Below are positions 44,860 to 54,868 of a DNA stretch of 64,000 nucleotides, piece by piece. Position 1 is the first letter of the stretch. Every line of letters begins with the position of its first letter. The notes under the pieces were generated by a model. The model made no database searches, was not told the origin of the DNA, and was given only the letters and a program-made list of their open reading frames with translations. A program made the translations under genes and the position numbers. Origin of the DNA: Paenibacillus ihbetae (GTDB lineage: Bacteria; Bacillota; Bacilli; Paenibacillales; Paenibacillaceae); the NCBI RefSeq assembly GCF_002741055.1, contig NZ_CP016809.1, positions 3,760,501-3,824,500 of the forward strand. The letters are read 5' to 3'.

Positions 44860-44903
44860 TTGTATTTATATGAATAGAGTCGTATAATAATACATATTTA
44901 TGA
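44860..44903 (+). promoter_or_regulatory. arg operon promoter with probable ArgR boxes
   Basis: TTGTAT-17-TATAAT. The spacer starts with TGTATTTATATGAATA (44861-44876) and TACATATTTATGA lies just downstream (44891-44903). Both resemble ArgR/AhrC boxes (TGNAT-4-ATNCA style), a placement suited to arginine repression. Confidence 0.6.
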
Positions 44904-45027
44904 GACGGATAATGGATTTGGAATCATGCAACCGTGCATAAGACCGCTCGATCAGGGACGCTTACGAACAAGCAGGCGCCTTTCCATCTGCGGTCTATCG
45001 GATGTTCCATGGGAGAGGGATGAAGAA

Positions 45028-46080
45028 ATGACAGACAACAAGCTGAGAGTTGCCATTGTAGGATCCACCGGTTATGGAGGCGTGGAGCTGATCCGATTGC
45101 TGCAGGCGCACCCTTACATCGAGATTGCCTCGGTGATTTCATCATCGAGCAGCGGGGTCCCGATATCGGATGGCTTCCCGCATCTGACGAATATTGTTGC
45201 GAAGAATCTGGATGGCGTCGATCCTGCGGAGATTGCGCAGGCTGCGGATCTTGTGTTCACGGCAACCCCTTCCGGCGTAAGCGCCAAGCTCGTTCCGGAG
45301 CTGCTTGCGGCAGGACTGAAGGTTATCGACCTCTCGGGCGATTTCAGGCTGAAGGACGGTGCTGCGTACGAGCAGTGGTATAAGCATCCGGCCCCTTCGT
45401 CCGAGCTTCTTGAAAAAGCCGTATACGGCTTGTGCGAGGTATTCGGAGAGGACGTGAAGGGCGTCGATTTCATTTCGAATCCCGGCTGCTACCCGACCGC
45501 TACGCTCCTTGGACTGATTCCGGCGATTAGCGCCGGCTGGATTGATCCGGCCAGCTTGATCATCGATGCGAAGTCCGGCGTATCCGGGGCGGGACGGGGA
45601 ACGAGCCTCATGACGCATTTTGCGGAAATCAATGAAAACTTCAAGGCCTACAAGGTCAACAAGCATCAGCATATCCCGGAGATCGAGCAGGTGCTCAGCC
45701 AAGTATCGGGAGAGTCTGTTACCGTCACCTTTACGACTCATCTCGTACCGATGACGCGCGGCATCATGAGCACGATGTATGCAGCGCTCAAGGGATCGTA
45801 TACCGAAGAGGACTTCATCGAATTGTATCGCGAGTATTATAAGGATCGCCGTTTTGTTCGCGTTCGGGATAACGGAGTATGGCCGGCGACCAAAGAGGTT
45901 AGCGGCTCCAATTATTGCGACATCGGCTTTGTGGTGGATGCCCGAACGAACCGGTTGACCGTCATATCGGTCATTGACAACGTCGTGAAGGGCGCGGCCG
46001 GGCAGGCAATCCAGAATTTGAACCTGATGATGGGATGGGAGGAAAGCCTCGGTCTTACGTTTACGCCAGTGTATCCGTAA
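45028..46080 (+). CDS. argC: N-acetyl-gamma-glutamyl-phosphate reductase
   Basis: 350 residues from the ATG at 45028; the open frame extends upstream through the promoter. It reduces N-acetylglutamyl-phosphate to the semialdehyde with NADPH. GSTGYGGVELIRLL is the nucleotide-binding N-terminus, SNPGCYPTA holds the catalytic Cys, and HQHIPEIEQ carries the conserved His. GAGAGGGATGAAGAA precedes the start. It is the first gene of argCJBDFGH, under the ArgR-type promoter at 44860. Confidence 0.97.
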   Translation: MTDNKLRVAIVGSTGYGGVELIRLLQAHPYIEIASVISSSSSGVPISDGFPHLTNIVAKNLDGVDPAEIAQAADLVFTATPSGVSAKLVPELLAAGLKVIDLSGDFRLKDGAAYEQWYKHPAPSSELLEKAVYGLCEVFGEDVKGVDFISNPGCYPTATLLGLIPAISAGWIDPASLIIDAKSGVSGAGRGTSLMTHFAEINENFKAYKVNKHQHIPEIEQVLSQVSGESVTVTFTTHLVPMTRGIMSTMYAALKGSYTEEDFIELYREYYKDRRFVRVRDNGVWPATKEVSGSNYCDIGFVVDARTNRLTVISVIDNVVKGAAGQAIQNLNLMMGWEESLGLTFTPVYP

Positions 46081-46098
46081 CAGACGGGGGAGACGGAC

Positions 46099-47325
46099 AT
46101 GGGAGATAACTTATTTGCGATTTTGGAGGAAGGCAGCATCGTGACGCCGAAAGGCTTCAAGGCAGCCGGTCTCCACTGCGGACTGAAGAAGACCGACCGC
46201 CACGATCTGGGCGCCATCGTATGCGAGGTGCCGGCTGTTGCGGCAGCTGTCTACACGACGAATGTATTTCAAGCGGCTCCGCTGAAGGTGACGCGGGAAA
46301 GCCTTGAAGACGGCAGGCTCCGCGCCATTGTGGTCAACAGCGGGAATGCCAATGCGTGTACAGGCAAGCAAGGTGAAGAGGATGCATATACGATGCGTGC
46401 AAGGGCGGCCGCTGAGTTTGGCGTGGAGGAGAGCGACGTTGCGGTGGCGTCCACAGGCGTCATCGGCGAGCTGCTCAAGATGGACCGCGTGATTGCGGGC
46501 ATCGAGGGTCTTCCGGGTCGTCTGAGCGGCGAGCGCGACGGAGCGGAAGCCTTTAACCAGGCGATCCTGACAACGGATTTGGTGAAAAAAGAAGCCTGCG
46601 TAACCGTTTCGGTCGGCGGGGCAAACGTAACGATAGCCGGTTCGGCGAAAGGCTCCGGCATGATTCATCCGAACATGGCAACCATGCTCGGCTTCGTCAC
46701 CACCGATGCGGTCATCGGGCATGCAGCGCTGCAGCAGCTGCTCCGCCAGACGACCGATTTGACCTTTAATATGATTACCGTCGATGGGGACACGAGCACG
46801 AACGATATGCTGGTTGCCATGGCAAGCGGTCTGGCCGGGCATGATGAGCTGTCGCCGGCGCACCCCGATTGGGAAGCTTTTGCTTCCGGCTTTCAATATG
46901 TGTGCCGGATGCTCGCGATGGCGATTGCCCGGGACGGCGAAGGGGCAACGCATTTGATCGAGGTCCATGTCGACGGAGCGGAGACCGACGAGGACGCCCA
47001 GGCCATCGCGAAGACGATTATCGGCTCCAGCCTGGTCAAATCGGCCGTGTTCGGCGCCGATGCCAACTGGGGACGTATCATTGCAGCCGTAGGCCGGGCC
47101 GGCCGGCCGGTGAATCCCGAGACGGTCGATATTAAGCTCGGGCCGATTTCGGTGCTGGAGCAGTCAAGGCCGGTGGCTTTTGACGAGGATGCCGCACTTG
47201 CCTATCTTCAGGGAGATACAGTGAATATCGAAGTGAAGCTCCATACTGGCAGTGGATCAGCCACCGCCTGGGGATGCGACTTAACCTATGACTATGTACG
47301 AATCAATGCGGCTTACCGCACATAA
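46099..47325 (+). CDS. argJ: Bifunctional ornithine acetyltransferase/N-acetylglutamate synthase
   Basis: 408 residues. It transfers acetyl from N-acetylornithine to glutamate and, in the bifunctional form, also uses acetyl-CoA; this makes the cyclic pathway and replaces argA and argE. The precursor cleaves itself at Ala-Thr in NMATMLGFV, with Thr195 as the nucleophile that starts the beta subunit. Other marks are GFKAAGLHCGLK and NSGNANACTG. It starts 18 bases after argC with GGGGGAGACGG upstream. Confidence 0.97.
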   Translation: MGDNLFAILEEGSIVTPKGFKAAGLHCGLKKTDRHDLGAIVCEVPAVAAAVYTTNVFQAAPLKVTRESLEDGRLRAIVVNSGNANACTGKQGEEDAYTMRARAAAEFGVEESDVAVASTGVIGELLKMDRVIAGIEGLPGRLSGERDGAEAFNQAILTTDLVKKEACVTVSVGGANVTIAGSAKGSGMIHPNMATMLGFVTTDAVIGHAALQQLLRQTTDLTFNMITVDGDTSTNDMLVAMASGLAGHDELSPAHPDWEAFASGFQYVCRMLAMAIARDGEGATHLIEVHVDGAETDEDAQAIAKTIIGSSLVKSAVFGADANWGRIIAAVGRAGRPVNPETVDIKLGPISVLEQSRPVAFDEDAALAYLQGDTVNIEVKLHTGSGSATAWGCDLTYDYVRINAAYRT

Positions 47326-47355
47326 TACTTCAAGCAGTGACGGGAGGAGACGGAT

Positions 47356-48192
47356 GTGAACAGCACGTTGAACCAGGAGGAGACCATGCCCGGCAATAAG
47401 GCGGGCGGAGACATGTTTGTGATGAAGTGCGGCGGCAGCACGCTGGCCGCTCTGCCGGACAGCTTCTTTGAAGATTTGAAGGGATTGCAGGAGAAGGGGG
47501 TCCAGCCGGTCATTGTGCATGGCGGCGGGCCGGCGATCTCCGGAAACCTGGAGAAGCTGGGGATCGAGACCGAGTTCGTGAACGGTCTGCGCAAGACGAC
47601 AGAGGACGTGCTGGATGTGGTGGAGATGGTGCTGGCCGGCACGATCAACAAACAGATCGTCCGCCGGATTCAGAGCGTCGGCGGGTCTGCCCTCGGTCTG
47701 TCCGGTTCCGACGGCGGCCTGATTGAAGCCCGGCCGGTTGCGAACAGCGCAGAGGTCGGCTGGGTTGGCGATGTCACGCATGTGAAGTCCTCCATCCTTA
47801 ACGGCGTGATGGAGATGGGCTACATGCCTGTTGTAGCACCGATCGGCGTCGATGCGTCAGGGCAGCGCTACAACATTAACGCGGATACGGCAGCAGGCGC
47901 TGTCGCATCTCATCTCGGCGTAGCCCGGATGATCGTCGTAACCGACGTGCCCGGCATCATGAAGAGTGCGGGCGGCGAGAAGCGGGTGCTGCCGACCGTT
48001 ACGGTACAGGAAATCGAGGATATGATCGGAACGGGTGAAATCTACGGCGGCATGATTCCGAAGGTCAGGGCAGCCATTGCCTGCATTCACGGCAAGGTGC
48101 GCGAGGTCGTCATTGTCGACGGCAGCGAGCCGAATGTGCTCAGCCGCGTAGTCGCGGGCGAAGTGCTCGGAACGCGCATTGTACGGATGTAG
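47356..48192 (+). CDS. argB: Acetylglutamate kinase
   Basis: 278 residues from the GTG at 47356, or 268 from the ATG at 47386; both have a purine-rich ribosome site (GGGAGGAG and AGGAGGAG). The second gives the more usual short N-terminus. It phosphorylates N-acetylglutamate. Amino-acid kinase marks are MKCGGSTL, VHGGGPAI and NINADTAAGAVA. The bound end VIVDGSEPNVL is typical for the family. It begins 30 bases after argJ. A hairpin at about 48280-48317 lies in the gap before argD. Confidence 0.95.
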   Translation: MNSTLNQEETMPGNKAGGDMFVMKCGGSTLAALPDSFFEDLKGLQEKGVQPVIVHGGGPAISGNLEKLGIETEFVNGLRKTTEDVLDVVEMVLAGTINKQIVRRIQSVGGSALGLSGSDGGLIEARPVANSAEVGWVGDVTHVKSSILNGVMEMGYMPVVAPIGVDASGQRYNINADTAAGAVASHLGVARMIVVTDVPGIMKSAGGEKRVLPTVTVQEIEDMIGTGEIYGGMIPKVRAAIACIHGKVREVVIVDGSEPNVLSRVVAGEVLGTRIVRM

Positions 48193-48354
48193 CCGTCAAT
48201 ACCGTACGGATAGCTGAAGAATCACAATCATAGAACGGGGTTTACGTTAGGCTCCTTTGATTCGATGCCGAATTACTTCTTGATTCACTTCGTGATCAAA
48301 AGGCGTCTTTTTGAACCACCTCTTCAATTCATAAGTAAAGGAGTGTAACAGGTC

Positions 48355-49593
48355 ATGGGGAAAGATGCACAAGGAAGCGGAAGCGCAGCGGCTAATGCGG
48401 CAGCGGAAGGCAAGGGGAGCTCATTGTTTCAGACTTATGCGAGATACCCGCTTAGCCTCGTCAAGGGGGAAGGCAGCTGGTTGTGGGACGACCAAGGCAA
48501 TAAATATTTGGACTTTATGGCCGGGCTGGCGGTAACCAATCTCGGGCATGCCCCGGTTAAGGTCAAGGAGAAGCTGAAGGCCCAGCTGGATGAGCTGTGG
48601 CATGTCTCGAATCTGTTTCATATTCCGGGACAGGAAAAAGCAGCAGCGCTGCTGACCGCAAACACCTGCGCGGATGCCGTCTTCTTCTGCAACAGCGGAG
48701 CGGAGGCGAACGAAGCCGCGATCAAGCTGGCTCGCCGCTATCACCAGAAGGTGAAGGGCACCGGCCGTTATGAGATCATTACCTTTACGCAGTCTTTCCA
48801 CGGCCGGACGCTGGCCACGCTGACCGCTACGGGACAAGACAAGGTGAAGGAAGGCTTCCTTCCGCTCCCTGCCGGCTTCCTGAGCGTTCCGCTGCATGAC
48901 CTGCCGGCGCTGGAAGCGGCGATTAACGACAACACCGCGGCCATCATGATCGAGATGGTGCAGGCCGAAGGCGGCGTGCATCCGGTCGAGCCGGAATTCC
49001 TCCAGGCTGTTACGGAGCTGTGCAAGCAGCATGGGCTGCTGCTCATCGTTGACGAGGTGCAGACCGGCATGGGCCGGACCGGCAAGCTGTTCGCGCATGA
49101 GCATTACGGCATCGAGCCCGATATTTTCACGGTAGCCAAAGGGCTTGGCTCCGGCTTCCCGGTCGGCGCGATGCTCGGAAAGGGCTACTTGCGCGATGCC
49201 TTTACGGCAGGCAGCCATGGATCGACCTTCGGCGGAACGCCGCTGGCAAGCGCGGTGGTAGCCGCTACGATCGAGACGATGCTGGAGGACAACGTGCCTC
49301 AACGCGCAGCGGAAGCGGGCGAATATTTGACGGCTCAGCTGCAAGAGAAGCTTGCGGGAAATCCTTTTGTGAAAAGCATTAGAGGTAAAGGCCTTCTGAT
49401 CGGCATCGAATGCGCGGAGCCGGTCGGCGAGCTGGTGCTGGAAGGACAGCGCCGCGGACTGCTGTTCGTGACCGCAGGTCCGAGTGTGATCCGCCTCCTT
49501 CCGAATTTGCTTGTCACACGGGAGGAAATCGATCAGGCGGTGTCGATCCTTATCAATATCATTCATGCCCATACGGCGGTTAACCAAGCATAG
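48355..49593 (+). CDS. argD: Acetylornithine aminotransferase
   Basis: 412 residues, class III PLP-dependent aminotransferase. It converts N-acetylglutamate semialdehyde to N-acetylornithine. The PLP lysine is K262 in FTVAKGLGSGFPVGAM; FCNSGAEANEAAIKLAR binds phosphate, and IVDEVQTGMGRTG holds the cofactor Asp. The ATG lies after AAAGGAGTG. The 162-base gap upstream has no promoter that is obvious, so it is probably read from argC. Confidence 0.96.
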   Translation: MGKDAQGSGSAAANAAAEGKGSSLFQTYARYPLSLVKGEGSWLWDDQGNKYLDFMAGLAVTNLGHAPVKVKEKLKAQLDELWHVSNLFHIPGQEKAAALLTANTCADAVFFCNSGAEANEAAIKLARRYHQKVKGTGRYEIITFTQSFHGRTLATLTATGQDKVKEGFLPLPAGFLSVPLHDLPALEAAINDNTAAIMIEMVQAEGGVHPVEPEFLQAVTELCKQHGLLLIVDEVQTGMGRTGKLFAHEHYGIEPDIFTVAKGLGSGFPVGAMLGKGYLRDAFTAGSHGSTFGGTPLASAVVAATIETMLEDNVPQRAAEAGEYLTAQLQEKLAGNPFVKSIRGKGLLIGIECAEPVGELVLEGQRRGLLFVTAGPSVIRLLPNLLVTREEIDQAVSILINIIHAHTAVNQA

Positions 49594-49645
49594 AAAGTCA
49601 TGATACAATAGAAAAATACAGCAAACAGCAAGGAGGACAAGGGGT

Positions 49646-50602
49646 ATGACCGCAAGCGGACAACTACAGGAAATCAGCTTGAAAGGCCGGGATATGATCG
49701 AATTGGACGAGTACTCCACCGAGGAGATCCAGTTTTTGCTGGACTCGGCGATCGAGCTTAAGCGTAAGCAGAAGAACGGAGAGGTGTATCAGCCGTTAAA
49801 GGGGAAGACGCTCGGACTTATTTTCGAGAAATCTTCGACACGGACCCGGGTCTCCTTCGAGGTCGGCATGTTCCAATTGGGCGGCCATGCGCTCTTCTTG
49901 AGCAAGAACGATATTCAGCTCGGACGCGGGGAGCCGATCAGCGATACGGCGCAGGTCATGTCCCGTTATCTCGATGGCATCATGATCCGTACCTTCGGGC
50001 ACGACAATGTCATTAACCTCGCGAAGCACGCATCCATTCCGGTGATCAACGGCTTGAGCGACATGGCGCATCCTTGCCAGGTGCTGGCTGACCTGCAGAC
50101 GGTGCTGGAGCATAAGGGCAAGCTGAAGGGGCTGAAAATGGCCTTTATCGGGGACGGCAACAATATGGCGCATTCCCTGCTGATCGGCGGAGCCAAGATG
50201 GGGATGCATGTGGCGGTAGCGAGCCCTGAGGGTTATATGCCGGATGAAGGCATTGTGAAGCTGAGCGAAGAGATTGCGGCGCAAACCGGTGGAAAAATCA
50301 CGATCACGCATGATCCGATCGAAGCTGCCAAGGATGCCGATGTCATCTATACCGATGTATGGGCGAGCATGGGCTTTGAAGAGGAGCAAGCCGAACGGGA
50401 GGCTGCTTTTGCGGATTTTCAGGTGAACGAGGAGCTGGTCAAGGCGGCGAAGCCGGATTACTTGTTCCTGCACTGTTTGCCGGCGCATCGGGGCGAAGAG
50501 GTTAGCGAAGGCGTGATCGACGGCGCGAACTCCGTCATTTTCGATCAGGCCGAAAACCGGCTGCATGCGCAAAAGGCGTTAATGGTCGCATTAATGGCAT
50601 AA
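49646..50602 (+). CDS. argF: Ornithine carbamoyltransferase
   Basis: 318 residues. It joins ornithine and carbamoyl phosphate to citrulline. The carbamoyl-phosphate loop is SSTRTRVSFE, the ornithine part has HPCQVLADLQT, and the C-terminal loop is HCLPAHRGEEV. AAGGAGGAC precedes the ATG; the first ~16 residues are a short extension before the usual start. carA and carB, which sit between argD and argF in B. subtilis, are not here. Confidence 0.96.
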   Translation: MTASGQLQEISLKGRDMIELDEYSTEEIQFLLDSAIELKRKQKNGEVYQPLKGKTLGLIFEKSSTRTRVSFEVGMFQLGGHALFLSKNDIQLGRGEPISDTAQVMSRYLDGIMIRTFGHDNVINLAKHASIPVINGLSDMAHPCQVLADLQTVLEHKGKLKGLKMAFIGDGNNMAHSLLIGGAKMGMHVAVASPEGYMPDEGIVKLSEEIAAQTGGKITITHDPIEAAKDADVIYTDVWASMGFEEEQAEREAAFADFQVNEELVKAAKPDYLFLHCLPAHRGEEVSEGVIDGANSVIFDQAENRLHAQKALMVALMA

Positions 50603-50759
50603 TTGAAGTTGATCGAATTGCCGTCTTTGGATCGCGAAGCGAATGATATAATTAAACGGCATCGAATCATAAAATACGAAGTTTGGCCCGTTTGTCGGTC
50701 TAGCTTTTGGAAAGACGCAAGAATAGGATTTGTTAGTTACAAGGAGAGGGAGTTTAACC

Positions 50760-51992
50760 ATGGCAAAGCAAAAAATCGTATTGGCATATTCCGGCGGTCT
50801 GGATACGTCCGTTATCCTCAAGTGGCTTAAGGAAACGTATGACGCTGAGATCATTGCGTTCACGGCGGATATCGGCCAGAAAGAAGAGCTGGACGGCCTG
50901 GAGGAAAAAGCGCTCGCTACCGGCGCCTCCAAAGTATACATCGACGATCTGCGCGACGAGTTCGCTAAAGATTTCATCTTCCCGATGTTCCAAGCGGGAG
51001 CGATGTATGAAGGGCAATACCTGCTCGGCACAAGCATCGCGCGTCCGCTTATCGCCAAGCGCATGGTGGAGATCGCACGCGCGGAAGGCGCTACGGCGAT
51101 CGCTCACGGAGCAACGGGCAAGGGTAACGACCAGGTGCGCTTCGAGCTTGGCGTAGCCGGACTCGCTCCTGATATTGAAGTGATTGCGCCATGGCGCCTC
51201 GAGGAGTTCCGGAACTCCTTCCCGGGACGTGCCGAGATGATCGCTTATGCGGAAGCACACGGCATTCCGGTCACGGCTTCGGCGGCGAAATCGTACTCGA
51301 TGGACCGCAACCTGCTTCATATCAGCTATGAGAGCGGCGTGCTGGAAGATCCTTGGTACGACGCAAGCGCGGAAGCAAGCAAGGACATGTATCTGCTCAG
51401 CGTGTCGCCTGAGGATGCGCCGGATGAGGCGGAATACCTGGAGCTCGAATTCAAGCAGGGCAATGTCGTCGCTCTTAATGGAGAGGCGATGAGCCCGCTG
51501 CAGGTGATGGAGAAGCTCAACGAGCTTGGCGGCAAGCACGGCATCGGCCGTGTCGATATGGTGGAGAACCGCTTCGTCGGCATGAAGAGCCGCGGCGTAT
51601 ACGAGACGCCGGGCGGAACGATTCTGTTCACCGCCCATCGCAAAATGGAGTCCATTACCATGGACCGCGAAGTGATGAACCTGCGCGACAGCCTGATCAC
51701 CCGTTACAGCACGCTCGTGTACAACGGCTTCTGGTTTGCGCCGGAGCGATTGGCGCTGCAGGCTCTGGTAACGGAAAGCCAGAAGAACGTCACCGGCACG
51801 GTGCGCGTGAAGCTGTACAAGGGCAATGTGATCGGAGCCGGCGTGAAGAGTCCGGTGAGCCTGTACAATCCGGACATCGCTACGATGGAGGCCGATCCGA
51901 CGCAAGCCTACGATCAAGGCGATGCCACCGGCTTCATCCGCTTGAACGCCCTGCGCCTGAAAGTAGCGGCAGGCGTGAACCAGAATCAGTAA
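50760..51992 (+). CDS. argG: Argininosuccinate synthase
   Basis: 410 residues from the ATG at 50760, after AAGGAGAGGG. It condenses citrulline and aspartate with ATP. The PP-loop is [25 protein letters not shown] and the YSMDRNLLH block are further family marks. A TATAAT at 50647-50652 lies ~110 bases upstream without a good -35, so a separate promoter for argG-argH is possible but not proven. argH follows ~200 bases later. Confidence 0.97.
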   Translation: MAKQKIVLAYSGGLDTSVILKWLKETYDAEIIAFTADIGQKEELDGLEEKALATGASKVYIDDLRDEFAKDFIFPMFQAGAMYEGQYLLGTSIARPLIAKRMVEIARAEGATAIAHGATGKGNDQVRFELGVAGLAPDIEVIAPWRLEEFRNSFPGRAEMIAYAEAHGIPVTASAAKSYSMDRNLLHISYESGVLEDPWYDASAEASKDMYLLSVSPEDAPDEAEYLELEFKQGNVVALNGEAMSPLQVMEKLNELGGKHGIGRVDMVENRFVGMKSRGVYETPGGTILFTAHRKMESITMDREVMNLRDSLITRYSTLVYNGFWFAPERLALQALVTESQKNVTGTVRVKLYKGNVIGAGVKSPVSLYNPDIATMEADPTQAYDQGDATGFIRLNALRLKVAAGVNQNQ

Positions 51993-52194
51993 GCCATCCA
52001 GTTCAATCGTTCATTTTATAAAATGCAAGCAAGATAAGGATTGTAAGCCATGCAAGCTATGCAAGTAATGAAGGGGCTGAAGGCCGTTTTCATGCTTGGG
52101 ACTCGCGCAGAAGAGCAGCCTATTAGCAGGTGTTCTTGCTGCGATCCCCGGCGGGAAACGGCCCTCTGCCTTCAAACAGAGAGGGGCAAGTGTT

Positions 52195-53610
52195 GTGAGC
52201 AAGTTATGGGGCGGACGTTTTACGAAGCAGACCAACGCGCTGGTGGAGGAGTACACGGCTTCCATCGGCTTTGACAAGCAGCTGGCGGAGGAGGACATCC
52301 AAGGCAGTCTGGCGCATGTATCCATGCTGGGCAAGTGCGGCATCGTGCCAGCCGAGGATGTGGAGACGATCAAAGCCGGCTTGAACAAGGTGCTTGAGCG
52401 CATCCGCGAAGGAAGCATCGAGTTCTCGGTATCCGACGAGGACATTCATATGAATATCGAGAAAAACCTCATCGAGGAAGTCGGGCCGGTCGGGGGGAAA
52501 CTCCATACCGGACGGAGCCGGAACGATCAGGTAGCGACGGATATGCATCTGTACCTGCGCAACCGTGTCGTTGCACTGACCGGTATGCTGCATGAGCTGC
52601 AGACGGCGCTGATCGGACAGGCCAAGGACAATCTGGATACGATCATTCCGGGCTATACGCATCTGCAGAGGGCGCAGCCGATTCTGTTCGCCCATCATCT
52701 GATGGCGTACGTATCGATGTTCCAGCGCGATATCGACCGTTTGATCGACAGCTACAAACGGATCAATATCTTGCCGTTGGGCGCGGGAGCGCTTGCCGGC
52801 ACGACATTCCCGATCGACCGCCACTTTGTCGCCGAGCAGCTCGGCTTCGACGGCGTGTACGAAAACAGCTTGGATGCGGTCAGCGATCGCGACTTCATTC
52901 TCGAATTTTTGGCGGACGCCTCGATCATCATGATGCATCTGTCCCGCTTAAGCGAAGAGCTGGTGCTGTGGAGCAGCACGGAGTTTAATTTCATTGAGCT
53001 TGACGATGCATTCTGCACCGGCAGCAGCATTATGCCACAGAAGAAGAATCCGGACGTGCCGGAGCTGGTTCGCGGCAAAACCGGACGCGTATACGGTAAT
53101 CTGATGGGCCTGCTCACCGTGCTGAAGTCGCTTCCGCTTGCTTACAACAAGGACATGCAGGAGGACAAGGAAGGCATGTTCGATACGGTCGCCACGCTGG
53201 AAGGCGCGCTGCAGCTGTTCGCGCCGATGATTGCCACGATGAAGGTCAACAAGGGGCGCATGCGCGAAGCGGTAAATACGGACTTCTCGAATGCGACGGA
53301 TATCGCGGATTTCTTGGTCGGCAAGGGCTTGCCGTTCCGGCAGGCGCATGAGGTGATCGGTAAAACGGTGCTGTACTGCATCCAGAATAACAAATATTTG
53401 CTGGACCTGACGCTGGAGGAATTCCGTCAGTTCTCGGAGCTGTTCGATGACAGCATTTACGGCGTTCTGCAGCCCGAGACGGTGGTTAACGCCCGGAACG
53501 TATACGGCGGCACGGCAACCGCTCAGGTGAAGGATGCGATCGAGCGCAGCGTGAAGCTGCTGCAGGCGACCGAGGAATGGCTTGCCCTTCGGCAAGGCAA
53601 TGTGGAGTAA
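52195..53610 (+). CDS. argH: Argininosuccinate lyase
   Basis: 471 residues from the GTG at 52195 (MSKLWGGRF), after AGAGAGGGG; the longer frame to 52096 adds residues unlike the family. It splits argininosuccinate to arginine and fumarate. The signature [12 protein letters not shown] carries the catalytic Ser loop, and [13 protein letters not shown] and [14 protein letters not shown] are in place. It completes arginine synthesis from glutamate within this window, apart from carbamoyl phosphate supply. Confidence 0.97.
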   Translation: MSKLWGGRFTKQTNALVEEYTASIGFDKQLAEEDIQGSLAHVSMLGKCGIVPAEDVETIKAGLNKVLERIREGSIEFSVSDEDIHMNIEKNLIEEVGPVGGKLHTGRSRNDQVATDMHLYLRNRVVALTGMLHELQTALIGQAKDNLDTIIPGYTHLQRAQPILFAHHLMAYVSMFQRDIDRLIDSYKRINILPLGAGALAGTTFPIDRHFVAEQLGFDGVYENSLDAVSDRDFILEFLADASIIMMHLSRLSEELVLWSSTEFNFIELDDAFCTGSSIMPQKKNPDVPELVRGKTGRVYGNLMGLLTVLKSLPLAYNKDMQEDKEGMFDTVATLEGALQLFAPMIATMKVNKGRMREAVNTDFSNATDIADFLVGKGLPFRQAHEVIGKTVLYCIQNNKYLLDLTLEEFRQFSELFDDSIYGVLQPETVVNARNVYGGTATAQVKDAIERSVKLLQATEEWLALRQGNVE

Positions 53611-53644
53611 TCCAATCAGCTGAATACATGCAATAACGAAAAAA

Positions 53645-53711
53645 ATGCACTCATGGGGCGAAAGCGCCGGCTGCAGCCGCAGCGGCCCTCGCTCAGGAGT
53701 GCATCTTTTTT
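53645..53711. terminator. Bidirectional terminator between argH and the esterase gene
   Basis: ATGCACTC and GAGTGCAT pair, flanked by A-run on the left and T-run on the right, with a GC-rich inner hairpin. It serves converging transcripts. Confidence 0.75.
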
Positions 53712-54496
53712 TACTGGTTTTGCTTGTTCAGAGGGAGCCACTTCAACACATTTTGAATATGGGTATCCCAGTAGCCCCAATCATGACCGCCCGGCCCTTC
53801 CTGATAGGTGTAGTCCAGCGAGGTCTGCTCGCAGACCTGGCGGAAGGACTGGTTATCCTCATACAGGAAGTCCTCGGTTCCGCAGCACTGGTACAGCATC
53901 GGCTTCGGACCATCGCCGGTGTCCACCTTGCGCACCAAATGCAGCAAGTCGTCGTCCGTTCCGGAGATGTCGCGGTCCCCGTAGATGAGCCTGTTGTCAT
54001 AGAGCCGGTCTTCGGCAGGGCCGATCCGGCTAACCATATCAAGCGCACCGGACAGGCTGGCAGCCGCCGCGAACCGATCCGGGCAGCGCAGTCCGAGCTT
54101 GAACGCACCGTAGCCGCCCATCGACAGGCCGGCGACAAAGTTATCCTCCCTGGCATGGGATAACGGGAAGAAGGAGCGGGCGAGAGCCGGCAGCTCCTCG
54201 CTGATGAAGGTCCAGTATTTGCCGCCGTGCTCCATGTCGGTGTAGAAGCTGCGGTGTACCTGCGGCATGACGACCGCTAATCCCATAGAGGCCACGTAGC
54301 GCTCGATGGAGGTGCGACGAAGCCAGATCGAATCATCATCGGACAAGCCGTGCAGAAGGTACAGCGTTGGGTGCAGGCCATTGCCCGCCGTATTGGTCAT
54401 GCCGATCTGAGCGGAGGTCTGCTGCGGCAAGATGACGGTCATGGACGTGCTGAGCCCAAGCACTTCGGAGAAGAAATGACATTGAATCAGAGCCAT
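53711..54496 (-). CDS. Alpha/beta-hydrolase, tributyrin esterase family
   Basis: 261 residues on the minus strand. It belongs to the esterase D/EstA-like group: [18 protein letters not shown] near the N-terminus, the nucleophile elbow [13 protein letters not shown] near residue 124, and the likely catalytic His in GGHDWGYWD near 240; an Asp in the GTEDFL region could complete the triad. No signal peptide, hence cytosolic. The substrate, short-chain or S-formylglutathione-like ester, is not clear. AAAGGGG precedes the start on that strand. It converges on argH. Confidence 0.92.
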   Translation of the reverse strand: MALIQCHFFSEVLGLSTSMTVILPQQTSAQIGMTNTAGNGLHPTLYLLHGLSDDDSIWLRRTSIERYVASMGLAVVMPQVHRSFYTDMEHGGKYWTFISEELPALARSFFPLSHAREDNFVAGLSMGGYGAFKLGLRCPDRFAAAASLSGALDMVSRIGPAEDRLYDNRLIYGDRDISGTDDDLLHLVRKVDTGDGPKPMLYQCCGTEDFLYEDNQSFRQVCEQTSLDYTYQEGPGGHDWGYWDTHIQNVLKWLPLNKQNQ

Positions 54497-54610
54497 GGTA
54501 TGTATCCCCTTTCATCATCAGGATCAGAAATAGCTAATGCGTTTACATAAGGGATCATATCATAATTTAGCAGGCTTCCGCTGTAAAATTTCCCAGCCAT
54601 TCTTTTACGC

Positions 54611-54628
54611 CTCGGTCTCAAGACCGAG
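54611..54628. repeat. Short perfect inverted repeat
   Basis: CTCGGTCT and AGACCGAG with CA between. It lies in the 54497-54868 gap, which carries no gene. Confidence 0.5.
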
Positions 54629-54690
54629 AAAAGATTCAGCCATCAGGCGGTTTAGCGACGGATGCTGTTGTGATAATCTGCTAAGAGAAC

Positions 54691-54724
54691 GGAGCTCATC
54701 AGCGTATAGCTGATGCTCCTTTTG
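54691..54724 (+). terminator. Terminator-like hairpin without a gene in front
   Basis: GGAGCTCATCAGC pairs with GCTGATGCTCC around a two-base bulge, followed by TTTTGTG. Only an esterase gene reading the other way lies upstream, so it may end a small RNA. Confidence 0.5.
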
Positions 54725-54868
54725 TGATCCGGTGGAGGATTCCGCCGACAAGGGTTGAATTTCTAATATAACGATAGAATGAAGATACCATTAGACGATT
54801 TATAATAAACGACTATAACGACAAATAAGGTGATTTCACCCTATGTATTATATTGGAGGAGGACTACC

